Source: Gracilibacter sp. BRH_c7a | GTDB lineage: Bacteria > Bacillota > Desulfitobacteriia > Desulfitobacteriales > Syntrophobotulaceae | Direction of reading: 5' to 3' | Assembly (NCBI GenBank): GCA_001516055.1 | Contig: LOEZ01000066.1 | Coordinates: 18,096 to 82,095, forward strand | DNA length: 64,000 bases | In this document: positions 54,293 through 63,838 of the stretch, piece after piece | Position numbering within the stretch: position 1 is the stretch's first letter | How the letters are laid out: every line of letters begins with the position of its first letter | Program-made: the position numbers and the translations under genes | Notes under the pieces: model-generated | Seen by the model: only the letters and a program-made list of their open reading frames with translations | Database searches by the model: none | Told to the model about the DNA's origin: nothing

Positions 54293-55219
54293 ATGAAAAT
54301 TGGCATACCAAGAGCACTTTTATATTATAAATACAAGCATCTCTGGGAATTTTTTTTTGATGAACTAGACATTGAATATATAGTAAGCCCAGAGACAAAC
54401 AATGAAATTGTTCGTAAAGGGACAACCTATGCGATTGACGAATCGTGCCTATCCTCCAAAATCTATCTGGGGCATGTAGAATGGCTGATTAATAAATGTG
54501 ACTATATTCTCGTTCCGCGTATCTCAGACTATGGGAGTGGTGGAACTGTGTGTACCAAGTTTCAAGCCATTTACGATGTAGTCTCTAACACTTTCAGAGA
54601 TAGAAACATCAAGTTATTGTATTATAATATCGATCCCAAAGCAGCTGATTTCGAGATGATCGCCTTTCTTAAAATGGGTAAATTCCTTGGCAAAAGTAAG
54701 TCTCGAAGTTTATATGCCTACCTTATAGCCAAGCAGATGCAAAAATGCGCTCAATTAAAAGAGATTGATGAACAAAAACAACGCTTAAGTGAAAATAAGA
54801 CTAAAATCTTATTGATAGCACACCGCTATAATATTTGCGACAAATATATAGGTGAACCAATCATCACCTTTCTACGTGAGCTGGGAACTGTTCCAATCCT
54901 TGGTGATATCGCCTCCAAAAGAGAGGCCTTAGCCAAGTCTATCGAAATCAGCGAGACATTGCCCTGGACCTTTAACAAAGAGCTTGTGGGCTCCATCCCT
55001 TTATATAAAGACAAAGTCGACGGTATTATCCTCATGAGTGCCTTTCCCTGTGGGCCGGACTCTCTTGTCAACGATATAGTTATCCGGAGAGTTAAGGATA
55101 TACCGATTCTCAGTCTCATGCTTGACGAACATGAGGGAAGTGCCGGTATACAAACCCGTTTGGAAAGTTTTGTCGATATTATCAGGTTGAAAAAGGGTGA
55201 TTTTAATGAAAAAACTTAA
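54293..55219 (+). CDS. 2-hydroxyacyl-CoA dehydratase-like protein (HgdB/DUF2229 type), first subunit
   Basis: About 308 residues. MKIGIPRALLYYKYKHLWEF is the usual start of the family. Cys in DESCLSSKIYLGHV, GTVCTKFQ and AFPCGPDSLVND are candidate Fe-S ligands. In other bacteria this unit is fused to the next two genes in one long protein. A TTG at 54257 has a better GAGGTGG site and would add 12 residues; the family start favours 54293. Confidence 0.83.
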   Translation: MKIGIPRALLYYKYKHLWEFFFDELDIEYIVSPETNNEIVRKGTTYAIDESCLSSKIYLGHVEWLINKCDYILVPRISDYGSGGTVCTKFQAIYDVVSNTFRDRNIKLLYYNIDPKAADFEMIAFLKMGKFLGKSKSRSLYAYLIAKQMQKCAQLKEIDEQKQRLSENKTKILLIAHRYNICDKYIGEPIITFLRELGTVPILGDIASKREALAKSIEISETLPWTFNKELVGSIPLYKDKVDGIILMSAFPCGPDSLVNDIVIRRVKDIPILSLMLDEHEGSAGIQTRLESFVDIIRLKKGDFNEKT

Positions 55220-56273
55220 GGCAAGCTTTCCCCATCTCGGCAGCTATCACGCTCCACTGGAGGTATTCTTCACTGCCGGCTTTGGTGTGGATTATATCGT
55301 ACCTCCGCCCATCACCAAAAGAACGTTAGAGATCGGAAGCCGTTACAGCCCGGATTATGTATGTGCTCCTTTTAAATATCATCTCGGAAACTTTATCGAG
55401 ACGATTGAGGCTGGTGCGAATACACTTGTCCAATCTAGTGGGGTATGTAGATTAGGCTACTATGGAGAACTTCACGAACAAATCCTCCAAGATCTAGGTT
55501 ACAAGGTCCATTTTGTAAACCTGGCTAAGTATAAAGCTCCCAAACCAATAAACTTTTACAATGGGTTCAAAGAGATTAAACCCGATATGTCCTTAACAAA
55601 AATTGCACAGATTTTCCCAGTTGTATTGAAGATGTTTGAACACATCGACGAGGTTGAAGACTTCATCCGTCAAAATGTCGGTTTCGAAAGTACGATAGGG
55701 TCTTTTGACAAAGTCCATGCTGACTTTTTAAGCGATTTACGTATGATACGTAAAAAGAAAGAGCTTAACAACACTTACCGGAATTATATGAAACGTTTCA
55801 AAGAAATTTCCGTAAAGAAGCCGAATAACCCCCTCCGAGTAGGAATCATCGGAGAATATTACACGATTATGGAGCCTTTCAGTAATCATTATATCGAGAA
55901 AGAGCTGGCACAAATGGGTATTATCGTTGATAGATGGCTGAACGTCTCAAATACTTTACTTCATTATCCCAAAAAGGAAATGAAAAAGCATATTGAAGAC
56001 TATGTCAAATACCCGATGGGTGCCACCAGCATCCCAACCATAGACCGAGCATTAGATTATGCTAAAAAGGGCTATGATGGGATCATTCATGTCAAGTCTT
56101 TCGGCTGTACACCTGAGATTGACACCATACCAGTTCTGCAAAATATCAGTAATGATTATAAAATTCCGATTCTCTATTTTAGCTTTGATACGCAAACCAG
56201 TGAGACGGGTTTCACTACCCGTCTGGAAGCATTCTATGACATGATTGTTATGAGAAAGGAAGCAAAGAAATGA
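55206..56273 (+). CDS. 2-hydroxyacyl-CoA dehydratase-like protein, second subunit
   Basis: About 355 residues. Cys in SPDYVCAPFKYHLGN, QSSGVCRLGYYGE and KSFGCTPEIDT are in the positions of Fe-S ligands of HgdB-type proteins. It overlaps the preceding gene by 14 bases and its stop overlaps the activator start (ATGA). The start at 55206 follows AAGGGTGA. Confidence 0.83.
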   Translation: MKKLKASFPHLGSYHAPLEVFFTAGFGVDYIVPPPITKRTLEIGSRYSPDYVCAPFKYHLGNFIETIEAGANTLVQSSGVCRLGYYGELHEQILQDLGYKVHFVNLAKYKAPKPINFYNGFKEIKPDMSLTKIAQIFPVVLKMFEHIDEVEDFIRQNVGFESTIGSFDKVHADFLSDLRMIRKKKELNNTYRNYMKRFKEISVKKPNNPLRVGIIGEYYTIMEPFSNHYIEKELAQMGIIVDRWLNVSNTLLHYPKKEMKKHIEDYVKYPMGATSIPTIDRALDYAKKGYDGIIHVKSFGCTPEIDTIPVLQNISNDYKIPILYFSFDTQTSETGFTTRLEAFYDMIVMRKEAKK

Positions 56274-57232
56274 GCAAGGCATATCTAGGAATCGATGTCG
56301 GCTCGATATCCACCAAAGGGGTGGTGTTAGACGAAAACAATCATATTAAGGCTAGTACGTATCTGTGGACAGAGGGCGATCCCCTGTACGCCGTAAAACG
56401 ACTATTGTCCGCTCTGAAAGCCCAGCTTGACAGCAGTCAAGACAAAATTGTCGCCGTTGGCACCACAGGCAGTGCCCGCAAACTCATAGGAGCAATGACA
56501 GGCGCCGCCGTTATAAAAAACGAGATAACTGCCCATGCCATTGGGGCAATGTCTGTTCATCCTGATGTCCGTACCATAATTGAAATAGGCGGTCAGGATT
56601 CTAAAATAATCCTAATAGAAAACGGTATCGTTATCGATTATGCCATGAACACGCTTTGTGCTGCTGGAACCGGTGCTTTCCTGTCCAGCCAGGCTCAGCG
56701 CCTGCACATCAATATCGAGGATTTTGGGGAAATTGCCCTACACTCTACTAAGCCAACTCCCATAGCAGCCCGCTGCACAGTTTTCGCAGAATCTGATCTA
56801 GTACACAAAGCCCAAATCGGCCATAAGAAAGAGGATATTGTAGCTGGTTTATGCAAGGCCGTGGTAACTAACTATCTTAATAATGTTGGTAAGGGGAAAA
56901 AGATTATTTCTCCTGTTATTTTCCAAGGTGGCGTAAGCAAAAACGTCGGCGTTATTAAGGCTTTTGAAGAAATACTTGGAATGCCTGTAACTGTGGATAC
57001 TAACAGCCATTTGACTGGGGCCCTCGGAGTAGCAATACTAGCTAAAAAATCAAAAGTTGAAAACGATTTCTGCTTTGACATGACTGATATCGAATTCAAA
57101 ACTATGGGTTATGAGTGTAAGAAATGTTCCAACAACTGCGAAATCATCTGTATTTACAGAGAAAACGAAATCATCGATGCCTGGGGAAATAAATGTGAAA
57201 ACGGAGCGATCCGTAAATCATACAAGAATTAG
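56270..57232 (+). CDS. HgdC/BadF-type ATPase activator
   Basis: 320 residues of the ASKHA fold: GIDVGSISTKGVVL (phosphate 1), EIGGQDSKIILI, and the cluster Cys130 (NTLCAAGTGAF) and Cys169 (AARCTVFAESD), which in HgdC hold a [4Fe-4S] cluster between two subunits. It hydrolyses ATP to inject one high-energy electron into its partner. The C terminus has four more Cys (YECKKCSNNCEIIC), unlike small activators and like the long fused forms. Confidence 0.88.
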   Translation: MSKAYLGIDVGSISTKGVVLDENNHIKASTYLWTEGDPLYAVKRLLSALKAQLDSSQDKIVAVGTTGSARKLIGAMTGAAVIKNEITAHAIGAMSVHPDVRTIIEIGGQDSKIILIENGIVIDYAMNTLCAAGTGAFLSSQAQRLHINIEDFGEIALHSTKPTPIAARCTVFAESDLVHKAQIGHKKEDIVAGLCKAVVTNYLNNVGKGKKIISPVIFQGGVSKNVGVIKAFEEILGMPVTVDTNSHLTGALGVAILAKKSKVENDFCFDMTDIEFKTMGYECKKCSNNCEIICIYRENEIIDAWGNKCENGAIRKSYKN

Positions 57233-57402
57233 AGGAAATGAAATAGTTGTTGGAGGAGATTTGAAGAAATTTGCGAATCTTATTATTATGATTACATCAT
57301 TAATTGCAACTTGCAAATTTTGTTTAGGACTATTCCTATTGAGTAGTTTGAAATTGCTGGGTCTTAATGATAAACACAGAATTGGAAGGGAATTAGAATT
57401 TT

Positions 57403-57849
57403 ATGAAGTATTCAGAAGCTTATTTAGGCCGGATATTTATTCTAAGGCTAGAGCATGGAGATAGGATTCCAGATATAATTGAAGGATTTGCTACAAATCA
57501 ACAGATCGAATCTGCTATTGTTCATTTTCTTGGTGGAGCTGATATGAATAGCAAAATCGTGGTTGGTCCGGAAGATGGAACAGCATCTGAACCCCGCCCA
57601 ATGGTTACGGAATTATTGGGAACAAGTGAAGCTATCGGAATGGGGACTATATTTTTGGACGAATCGGGTATTCCGAAGTTACACCTACACTCAGCATTTG
57701 GACGAAATCGAGAGACAGTTACCGGTTGTACAAGGGAAGGGGTTAAGGTTTGGCATATTGGCGAAGTAGTGGTCTTTGAACTCCTTAACACAACAGCAAA
57801 GAGAAAAATTGATTCGGAAACGGGCTTTGAATTATTAGAGATTGACTAG
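57403..57849 (+). CDS. PPC/DUF296-domain protein
   Basis: 148 residues, essentially one PPC (plant and prokaryote conserved, DUF296) domain: LRLEHGDRIPDIIEGFATNQ, IVHFLGGA and LHLHSAFGRNRETVTGC. Bacterial members form trimers and have no proven function. Ribosome site GGAAGGG is somewhat distant. Confidence 0.85.
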   Translation: MKYSEAYLGRIFILRLEHGDRIPDIIEGFATNQQIESAIVHFLGGADMNSKIVVGPEDGTASEPRPMVTELLGTSEAIGMGTIFLDESGIPKLHLHSAFGRNRETVTGCTREGVKVWHIGEVVVFELLNTTAKRKIDSETGFELLEID

Positions 57850-58006
57850 TAGTTTGAATTACCGGTTCATTAGTACAGGCTAATAAGGAACCTATAAAGA
57901 AATTATCGAGGAAGCCATGCAGAAATCGGAAGTAGAAAGAGACTAGAACAAACTAATAATACTCAAGACGTTAGCTGAATTTGGCCGAAGTAAGGGACTG
58001 GTATAT

Positions 58007-58840
58007 ATGAAAGCTTTAATTTTTTATTTTAGTGGAACAGGAAATACTGAGTACGCAGCAAGATATTTGCAGAAGAGGTTAGCAAATCTTTCTGTTGAAT
58101 TGGACCTAAGATCAATCGAAAACATATTACCTAAGGATTGTGCAGAATTTGACTTATTAATAATTGGATTTCCGGTTTATGCAGGAGCACCTCCGGAATT
58201 TTTCCAAGAATTTGTTAATTCCTTGCCTGCCGTGAACAAAAAAGGGATATTCGTATTTTGCACAAGAGCGATGTTTACAGGACAAGCAATTGCCAATGTT
58301 TCTGACAACTTAAGCGATAAAGGTTATATTCCTTTAGGCCATAAAATTATTGGAATGCCTGGATCAGACGGCCTTCCATTTATGAATAACAATTCTAAAT
58401 ATGTTCAAAGGGCTTTAAAGAAAGATTATAGTAATCTAAGTAAAATAGATACATTTGCAGATAAAATAGCTTATGTGATTAATGAGATAAATCAGGGAAA
58501 AAGTGTTGATTCTATGAGGAGACAGCCACCCAAAGAAATTCCGCTACTAAGTAGAGTGTTCCAATTACTCTGGAATCTCGGATATAAATTTGCAGAGAAG
58601 AAAATTAAACCTAAGTTTTGGGTAGATGAAAAGTGCATAAATTGTCAGCTTTGTATCAAACAGTGTCCATCAAAAAACATTTCTATGAAAAATGGTTTTA
58701 TTATTTTTGATACACATTGTTATATGTGTATGAGATGTATTAACCAATGTCCTAGAGAAGCGATACAAATTGGAAAAGGTACGATTAATAAGTTTCGTTG
58801 GAAAGGCCCAATGGGAGATTTTAAGCCTGAATGCAAGTAA
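58007..58840 (+). CDS. EFR1-type flavodoxin-ferredoxin protein
   Basis: 277 residues. The N-terminal flavodoxin-like domain has the FMN loop SGTGNTEYAA and the GFPVYAGAPPEF segment. Two 4Fe-4S motifs follow near the C terminus: CINCQLCIKQCP and CYMCMRCINQCP. Such proteins carry electrons in anaerobes; partner unknown. AAGGGAC site. Confidence 0.87.
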   Translation: MKALIFYFSGTGNTEYAARYLQKRLANLSVELDLRSIENILPKDCAEFDLLIIGFPVYAGAPPEFFQEFVNSLPAVNKKGIFVFCTRAMFTGQAIANVSDNLSDKGYIPLGHKIIGMPGSDGLPFMNNNSKYVQRALKKDYSNLSKIDTFADKIAYVINEINQGKSVDSMRRQPPKEIPLLSRVFQLLWNLGYKFAEKKIKPKFWVDEKCINCQLCIKQCPSKNISMKNGFIIFDTHCYMCMRCINQCPREAIQIGKGTINKFRWKGPMGDFKPECK

Positions 58841-59095
58841 ATTGTTTAAGTAGGGCTAAGCCAACTTTAGCTAACAAAGACTTCTCTAAATCTGAGAAAA
58901 CATGGATGTAATAACCTGACTTCCCTTTGAGAGAGGGGCAATGCCTTCTTAAGTACAAAGTAATTGTATTTTAACGAGGTAACACCTTGTTGAAAGCAAA
59001 GGACCTCTGGACACTTGGGGCCTCAGAGAAACACAGTACACAATGGATTGTTTATGTAATTGATGAATGAATAACAGGAGATGTTACACAAAATT

Positions 59096-59539
59096 ATGAA
59101 TAAATTCCCTGAACCAACCGTTAGTGCAATTATTTTTAATCCCGATGGAAAAATACTCTTATGTAAATCTCATAAATGGGAGAATAAATATGTAATTCCA
59201 GGAGGGCATATTGAATTTGGTGAAAAGATGGAAGAAGCTCTAAAAAGAGAAATATTGGAGGAAACAGGTTTAGATATCTATGATATAGAATTGATTAGTT
59301 TAAAAGAGAGTATATGTAACGATAAGTTCCACGAAGAAAAGCACTTTATTTTCATTGATTATCTTTGTAAGACAGACTCAAGCAATGTCACCTTAAATGA
59401 TGAAGCAGAAGAATATGAGTGGGCTGATATTGACCAAATTGATTATTATGATTTGGGTGGCTTTACTAAAGAATTATTAATGAGGTTAAGAAATAAGGGG
59501 GAATTTCAAGACTTCGTGGAGATATTTTATAATTATTAG
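59096..59539 (+). CDS. NUDIX hydrolase
   Basis: About 147 residues. The NUDIX box is complete: GGHIEFGEKMEEALKREILE followed by ETG, giving Gx5Ex7REUxEExGU. Substrate unknown; small NUDIX enzymes clear modified nucleotides or nucleotide sugars. ATG 59081 abuts the AGGAG site and may be too close; 59096 is used here. Confidence 0.87.
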   Translation: MNKFPEPTVSAIIFNPDGKILLCKSHKWENKYVIPGGHIEFGEKMEEALKREILEETGLDIYDIELISLKESICNDKFHEEKHFIFIDYLCKTDSSNVTLNDEAEEYEWADIDQIDYYDLGGFTKELLMRLRNKGEFQDFVEIFYNY

Positions 59540-59739
59540 ATTAAAAGTCCCTGCTGGGCAAGGTCTAGCCAATCATTCATATCGAGTGTCGCGCTTGAAA
59601 GATAGGAATTGAACAATACCTCGGGGCATTGAAATAAATGCTTTCTTTTATATGGATAAAGGTAATATAACTTACTGGTATGCTTTCACAAAAAGCAGAA
59701 TATAATGAACTACCATTATTTGTATAATTGGAGGTCTAT

Positions 59740-61212
59740 ATGATAAAAAAAATCAGATTTATTGAACCGGGAAACTTTTCACCCTATAAAAAATCTTTTG
59801 CAAATATATTTACATATAACAAGTATATTAAGAATCCATCGACAGGATTGATTACATTAACTACGATTGTTAAAAATATTATTAATGATACTTTAATGTA
59901 TAGCGAATCAATTTCAGAAATCGATTTTGAGGATGTTTATGACGCAGATATCATATTTATTTCCATTAATACCTTTAATGCAGTCAGAGGATATAAAATA
60001 GCCAAAGATATCAAAAAGAATTCTGAGGCTATAATTGTTTTTGGTGGTATGCATGCATCTTTGAATTACACAGAAACCATAGAGTATTGTGATTATGTTT
60101 TAACCGGTGATGGTGACGAATCAATAGTGGAATATATTTATGCAGTAGAAAACAATACACCTATTGATTTTCCAGGAGTAATTTATAAACAAGAAGGTAA
60201 AATAATCAATACAGGAAAAAGAGAGCAACCTGAGAATATTGATACTATTCCTAATAGGAATCTGCTTTATAATTACGCCAAGCTGGCAAAAAGATATGAT
60301 ACTTTATGGCCCCAGGTGCATGCGTCAAGAGGCTGTCCTCATAATTGCTCGTACTGTGCAGTTATTCAGCATTTTGGACGAAGAATAAGAACAAGGACAC
60401 CAGAGAATGTAGTAGCTGATATAAAAGAAGCAATTGAATTTCATAAAAGAAAATTCATTCCGCGGCTTACTAATGTTGTGTGGATTACTGATGATAATTT
60501 TGCAGAAAACAGAGAGTGGGCAATCTCGGTTTTGAATGAAATCATTAAGAGTGGTATCAAATATTATTATACTGTGCAGGCAAGATATGAAATAGGCTTT
60601 GATGATGAAATTCTTGACTTAATGAAGAAAGCTGGTTTTATTGAACTGGCTCTTGGTATTGAGTTTTTAGACGATAGTTCTTTCAAGGAGTTCAATAAAA
60701 AAAGTAGTTATTCAGATATTGTCAAATCGATAAAGAATATACAGAAGCATGGTATCGGAGTTCGTGGACTTTTCATTGTCGGTGCAGAAAATGATACCAT
60801 TGGAATTAGTGATAAAATTGTAAAGTTTGTGGAAGATAATAATATTCATGGTGTCTTAATACAATCAATGTTTTTTACACCCGGAACACTTGTTTATGAC
60901 CAAAATAAAGATCTATTAATACATCAGAACTGGGAAAAATATGATGGAAATGTTGTACATTACCCTAAAAACATCAAACCTCATGAATTACAGCAAGAAA
61001 TAATAACTGCAAGCAGGAAAATTTATTCCGTAAAGAAATTAATACATGCAATTCTCCATTACAAATTTATAAATAAGGTACTCTTTATTGGAGAATTTTT
61101 TTGGCATATGAGTGTAAGAAAAAACCTTAAAGAGGAATTGAAATATCTTAAAGATCTAAGCGTTGAGTATAAAATTAAAGATGCTAAGTTTGTTATGCAA
61201 AATAACACTTGA
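59740..61212 (+). CDS. B12-binding-like radical SAM protein
   Basis: About 490 residues. The N-terminal ~150 residues follow the cobalamin-binding fold (IIFISINTFNAVRGYKIAKD, FGGMHASL, LTGDGDESIVEYI), but the DxHxxG cobalamin motif is not seen. The cluster motif RGCPHNCSYC (Cys199, 203, 206) is complete. It resembles methylthiotransferase-like and peptide/lipid-modifying enzymes. The start follows GGAGGTC. No substrate gene is adjacent. Confidence 0.85.
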   Translation: MIKKIRFIEPGNFSPYKKSFANIFTYNKYIKNPSTGLITLTTIVKNIINDTLMYSESISEIDFEDVYDADIIFISINTFNAVRGYKIAKDIKKNSEAIIVFGGMHASLNYTETIEYCDYVLTGDGDESIVEYIYAVENNTPIDFPGVIYKQEGKIINTGKREQPENIDTIPNRNLLYNYAKLAKRYDTLWPQVHASRGCPHNCSYCAVIQHFGRRIRTRTPENVVADIKEAIEFHKRKFIPRLTNVVWITDDNFAENREWAISVLNEIIKSGIKYYYTVQARYEIGFDDEILDLMKKAGFIELALGIEFLDDSSFKEFNKKSSYSDIVKSIKNIQKHGIGVRGLFIVGAENDTIGISDKIVKFVEDNNIHGVLIQSMFFTPGTLVYDQNKDLLIHQNWEKYDGNVVHYPKNIKPHELQQEIITASRKIYSVKKLIHAILHYKFINKVLFIGEFFWHMSVRKNLKEELKYLKDLSVEYKIKDAKFVMQNNT

Positions 61213-61669
61213 TGTAAGAAAATACGAACTATTCTAAATCCCTATCCTCGAGAGTAAAAATTCATCTATGGTTAAATTTAGAGCGAGCGACTTTTCCCGC
61301 TAATTTCAGTGATGGATTTGTTTTCATTTCAATCAATATCCTTTTTGCGATTTACATGTACCCATGATAGATAAAAAGAGATAGCCATACCGAATAAACC
61401 GAACAATAATAAATCATCTGATCTAGATATTTATTAAATGCAAACAATTGCATAATTGTTTGCATTTTTATTGGTTTATTGATTTATTGGGATATTATTT
61501 TCGAAAGGAATGGATTAAAGGGGATATGGCTTATCCTAAGTTTGTTAATAGGAATATGATGTATTTATAGAATGTTATAAAAAAATATGCTATATATTAT
61601 AGAGAGTGCATGCTGGACGTTAGCACAGTGTCTGGGTCATATTTATAGTTTGCTTGTGGGGGGAAATGT
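61213..61669. other. 457-base intergenic region with one terminator
   Basis: Contains the hairpin at 61436-61469. On the minus strand around 61340-61420 a 25-30 codon frame reads LLLFGLFGMAISFYLSWVHV, a single membrane segment, but without ribosome site. The remaining sequence is AT-rich; promoter-like TATATTAT occurs near 61590-61600 before the NimA-like gene. Confidence 0.5.
61436..61469. terminator. Perfect 14-bp hairpin, probable bidirectional terminator
   Basis: AAATGCAAACAATT (61436-61449) and AATTGTTTGCATTT (61454-61467) with a 4-base loop and T-rich flank. Confidence 0.7.
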
Positions 61670-62140
61670 ATGAGAAGGAAAGATAAGCTGGTTACAGACA
61701 TAGATGTATTACATAGTGTAATAAATAATGCAGCCGTTTGCAGAATTGGTTTGGTTAAAGAAGAGCACCCATATGTAATTCCGATAAGTTTTGGTTTTGA
61801 TGGAACATATTTATATTTTCATTCTGCTACGAGTGGAGAAAAAGTAGAAATCCTCAAGATGAATAACCATATCTGTGTTGAATTTGAGCAGGACATAAGC
61901 ATAATAGAGAATGAAATACCTTGTGAGTGGGGAGCACGTTATTTGACAGTTATTGTGCATGGAACAGCTGAATTACTAAATGACCCGGATGAGAAGAGAT
62001 ATGGGTTAACTCAGATAGTTTTGCATTATAAAGCTGGAGACAAGAAATATGATTTTACTGACCAAGCTTTAAAAACAGCTTTGGTTTATAAAATAAAAAT
62101 TACTGAGATCATCGGGAAATTTTCAGGGATAGATATTTAA
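61670..62140 (+). CDS. NimA-like / pyridoxamine oxidase-family flavoprotein
   Basis: 156 residues with an FMN-binding split barrel: MRRKDKLVTDIDVLHSVINN, VCRIGLVKEEHPYVIPISFG, YLYFHSATSGEKVEILKMN. This is the usual pattern of NimA/PPOX-like proteins of Clostridia, some of which reduce nitroimidazoles. GGGGGGAAATGT before the ATG. Confidence 0.84.
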   Translation: MRRKDKLVTDIDVLHSVINNAAVCRIGLVKEEHPYVIPISFGFDGTYLYFHSATSGEKVEILKMNNHICVEFEQDISIIENEIPCEWGARYLTVIVHGTAELLNDPDEKRYGLTQIVLHYKAGDKKYDFTDQALKTALVYKIKITEIIGKFSGIDI

Positions 62141-62172
62141 ATATTTAGAGAATAATATTTTGGAGGGAAATA

Positions 62173-62844
62173 ATGAAAAGTAATGCAGAACTCAAATCTT
62201 TAGCTAAGGAGAATTTAACAGGGAAATGGCTCACCGCTATTGTTGTTTCTGTTATTGCCTGGATATTAACTGATGCTTCTACAGGAAATAGTGGCAAGGA
62301 AACCATTGAATATGTCTGGCGTAACGGAGAGTACATAAGAACTTTGGTAAGTCAAAATGACTCAAATTCTATGTTTTCTTTAATAGCATTCATTGTTGGT
62401 GGGCCGATAAATTATGGATTAGCTGCTTTCTTTTTAAAACTATCTAGAAATCAAGAATCTAATTTTGCCGAACTATTTAGCGGTTTTCATTATTTCTGGA
62501 AAAACTTTGTCCTGAATTTCTTTATCATTATTTTTACTATTCTCTGGTTTTTGCTCCTAATCATTCCTGGTATTATCGCCATCTTAAGATATTCCATGGC
62601 CTATTATATAATGAATGATAACCCCGAGCTTAGACCTTTGGAAGCTATAGAAATGAGCAAAAAAATGATGTATGGACATAAAGTAAGATTACTGTTACTA
62701 TGGCTGAGCTTTATTGGCTGGTTTTTACTGGGAATCATCACTTTTGGGATAGGCTTCCTTTATGCACTGCCTTATTATAATGCAGCAAGAGCCAATTTTT
62801 ATGAAGACATAAAATATAATTATTCTCATAACTCAGCATATTAA
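62173..62844 (+). CDS. DUF975-family membrane protein
   Basis: 223 residues and about four to five helices. MKSNAELKSLAKENLTGKW is the typical DUF975 start; YSMAYYIMNDNPELRPLEAI is the conserved cytoplasmic loop. Function unknown; found widely in Firmicutes. TGGAGGG ribosome site, 32 bases after the NimA-like gene. Confidence 0.85.
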   Translation: MKSNAELKSLAKENLTGKWLTAIVVSVIAWILTDASTGNSGKETIEYVWRNGEYIRTLVSQNDSNSMFSLIAFIVGGPINYGLAAFFLKLSRNQESNFAELFSGFHYFWKNFVLNFFIIIFTILWFLLLIIPGIIAILRYSMAYYIMNDNPELRPLEAIEMSKKMMYGHKVRLLLLWLSFIGWFLLGIITFGIGFLYALPYYNAARANFYEDIKYNYSHNSAY

Positions 62845-63160
62845 CACAGATAAATTCCGTTAGGATATACTCAGGCTACTCTGACCGTTAGACAAAAGGG
62901 AAAGAGTAGTTTGAAACGGAAATAGTGAATTATTTCACATTTTGCTAGGGTAGAGGTAGACAAAATGTTAGAGAAATAATCAAAAGAAGATAGGAAACTC
63001 AGCTATAATGTTGAATAGTTTAACTATTAAGTATGTAAGGATTACATTGGTCAGATATAAGATAAATATACAATTCTTATAGTCAGAACTAACGAATAGT
63101 ATTAAAACAAACAAGATTATTTTTCTCTATAATTAAATTATTCTGGAGCGGGGTTGCTGT
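62845..63160. other. 316-base intergenic region before the MFS gene
   Basis: AT-rich. It has an 8-base inverted repeat, ACATTTTG and CAAAATGT, around 62937-62970. No gene or RNA was recognised. Confidence 0.45.
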
Positions 63161-63838
63161 ATGGAAGAAAAAGTCTATACCCCTAAAGTCAATATCAATA
63201 ACCGGAACCTTTCAGTTGCGGTGTTTGCTCTTTATTTTTCGTGGTTACTTGCTTTCCCATTTGAAGGACAGATTCTGTACTCTCTTGCAGACTTTCATCA
63301 GGTAAGCCCACACGAGTTTATTTTCGGAGCAATTGCCGTACATTTTGCCGGTCTATTCTTATGCGGTTTTTTTATTAAAGAGATGAGAACTGCCAAGCGG
63401 TTAATGCTGGTTGCTATTGCTTTTAGCATACTCGCTTCCGCCGTATTCTTTTTTCACCCTTCGATTTTATGGACCATAGCTATAATTACCAGTTCCTTTT
63501 TAGCTGGAGGTTTGGTAGCAGCCTGGGGTTTTTATTTCAAAGAATATACACCTAAAAATGAGCGGATTAAGACTGCTGCTGATGTTCTGATCTATTCCAA
63601 TATCCTGATGATTGCCTTAAACATGGTAGCGATTCACCTGTCTCCACATTTGGGACTGGGCTTGTCAATCATCGTTCTTGGAGCCGCACTAAAGTGTGTC
63701 CTACAGCTTCCCGAGAAGAGCGATAACGTAATCCACTCCACTTCAAAAAATACTGAGGATACAGTCAGCATTATGAACTGCCCCCTGTCAAGTAGACAAC
63801 CAAAAAAGAAAAAATGGTATTACTGGACTCTGTCATAA
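63161..63838 (+). pseudogene. MFS transporter truncated by an IS element
   Basis: Residues ~1-190 are the first half of a major facilitator (helices ~17-38, 47-70, 75-95, 100-125, 145-160, 163-180). From about base 63824 the sequence is that of an IS end, and the frame stops at 63838 after a few IS-derived residues. The expected second six helices are absent. A GGAGCGGGG site precedes the ATG. The missing half may lie beyond the IS outside the window. Confidence 0.75.

Noticed and set aside
57240..57464. Frame with a hydrophobic segment overlapping the start of the PPC gene
   Set aside because: The GGAGGAG site is only two bases from a TTG, and the frame runs into the well-supported PPC/DUF296 gene in another frame.
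57850..58006. Short frame ending EEAMQKSEVERD before the EFR1 gene
   Set aside because: Only about 17 codons after a stop, no start or ribosome site; at most a trace of a lost gene.
58841..59080. GC-richer stretch with possible short stems before the NUDIX gene
   Set aside because: Pairing is weak and no known RNA family core was recognised.
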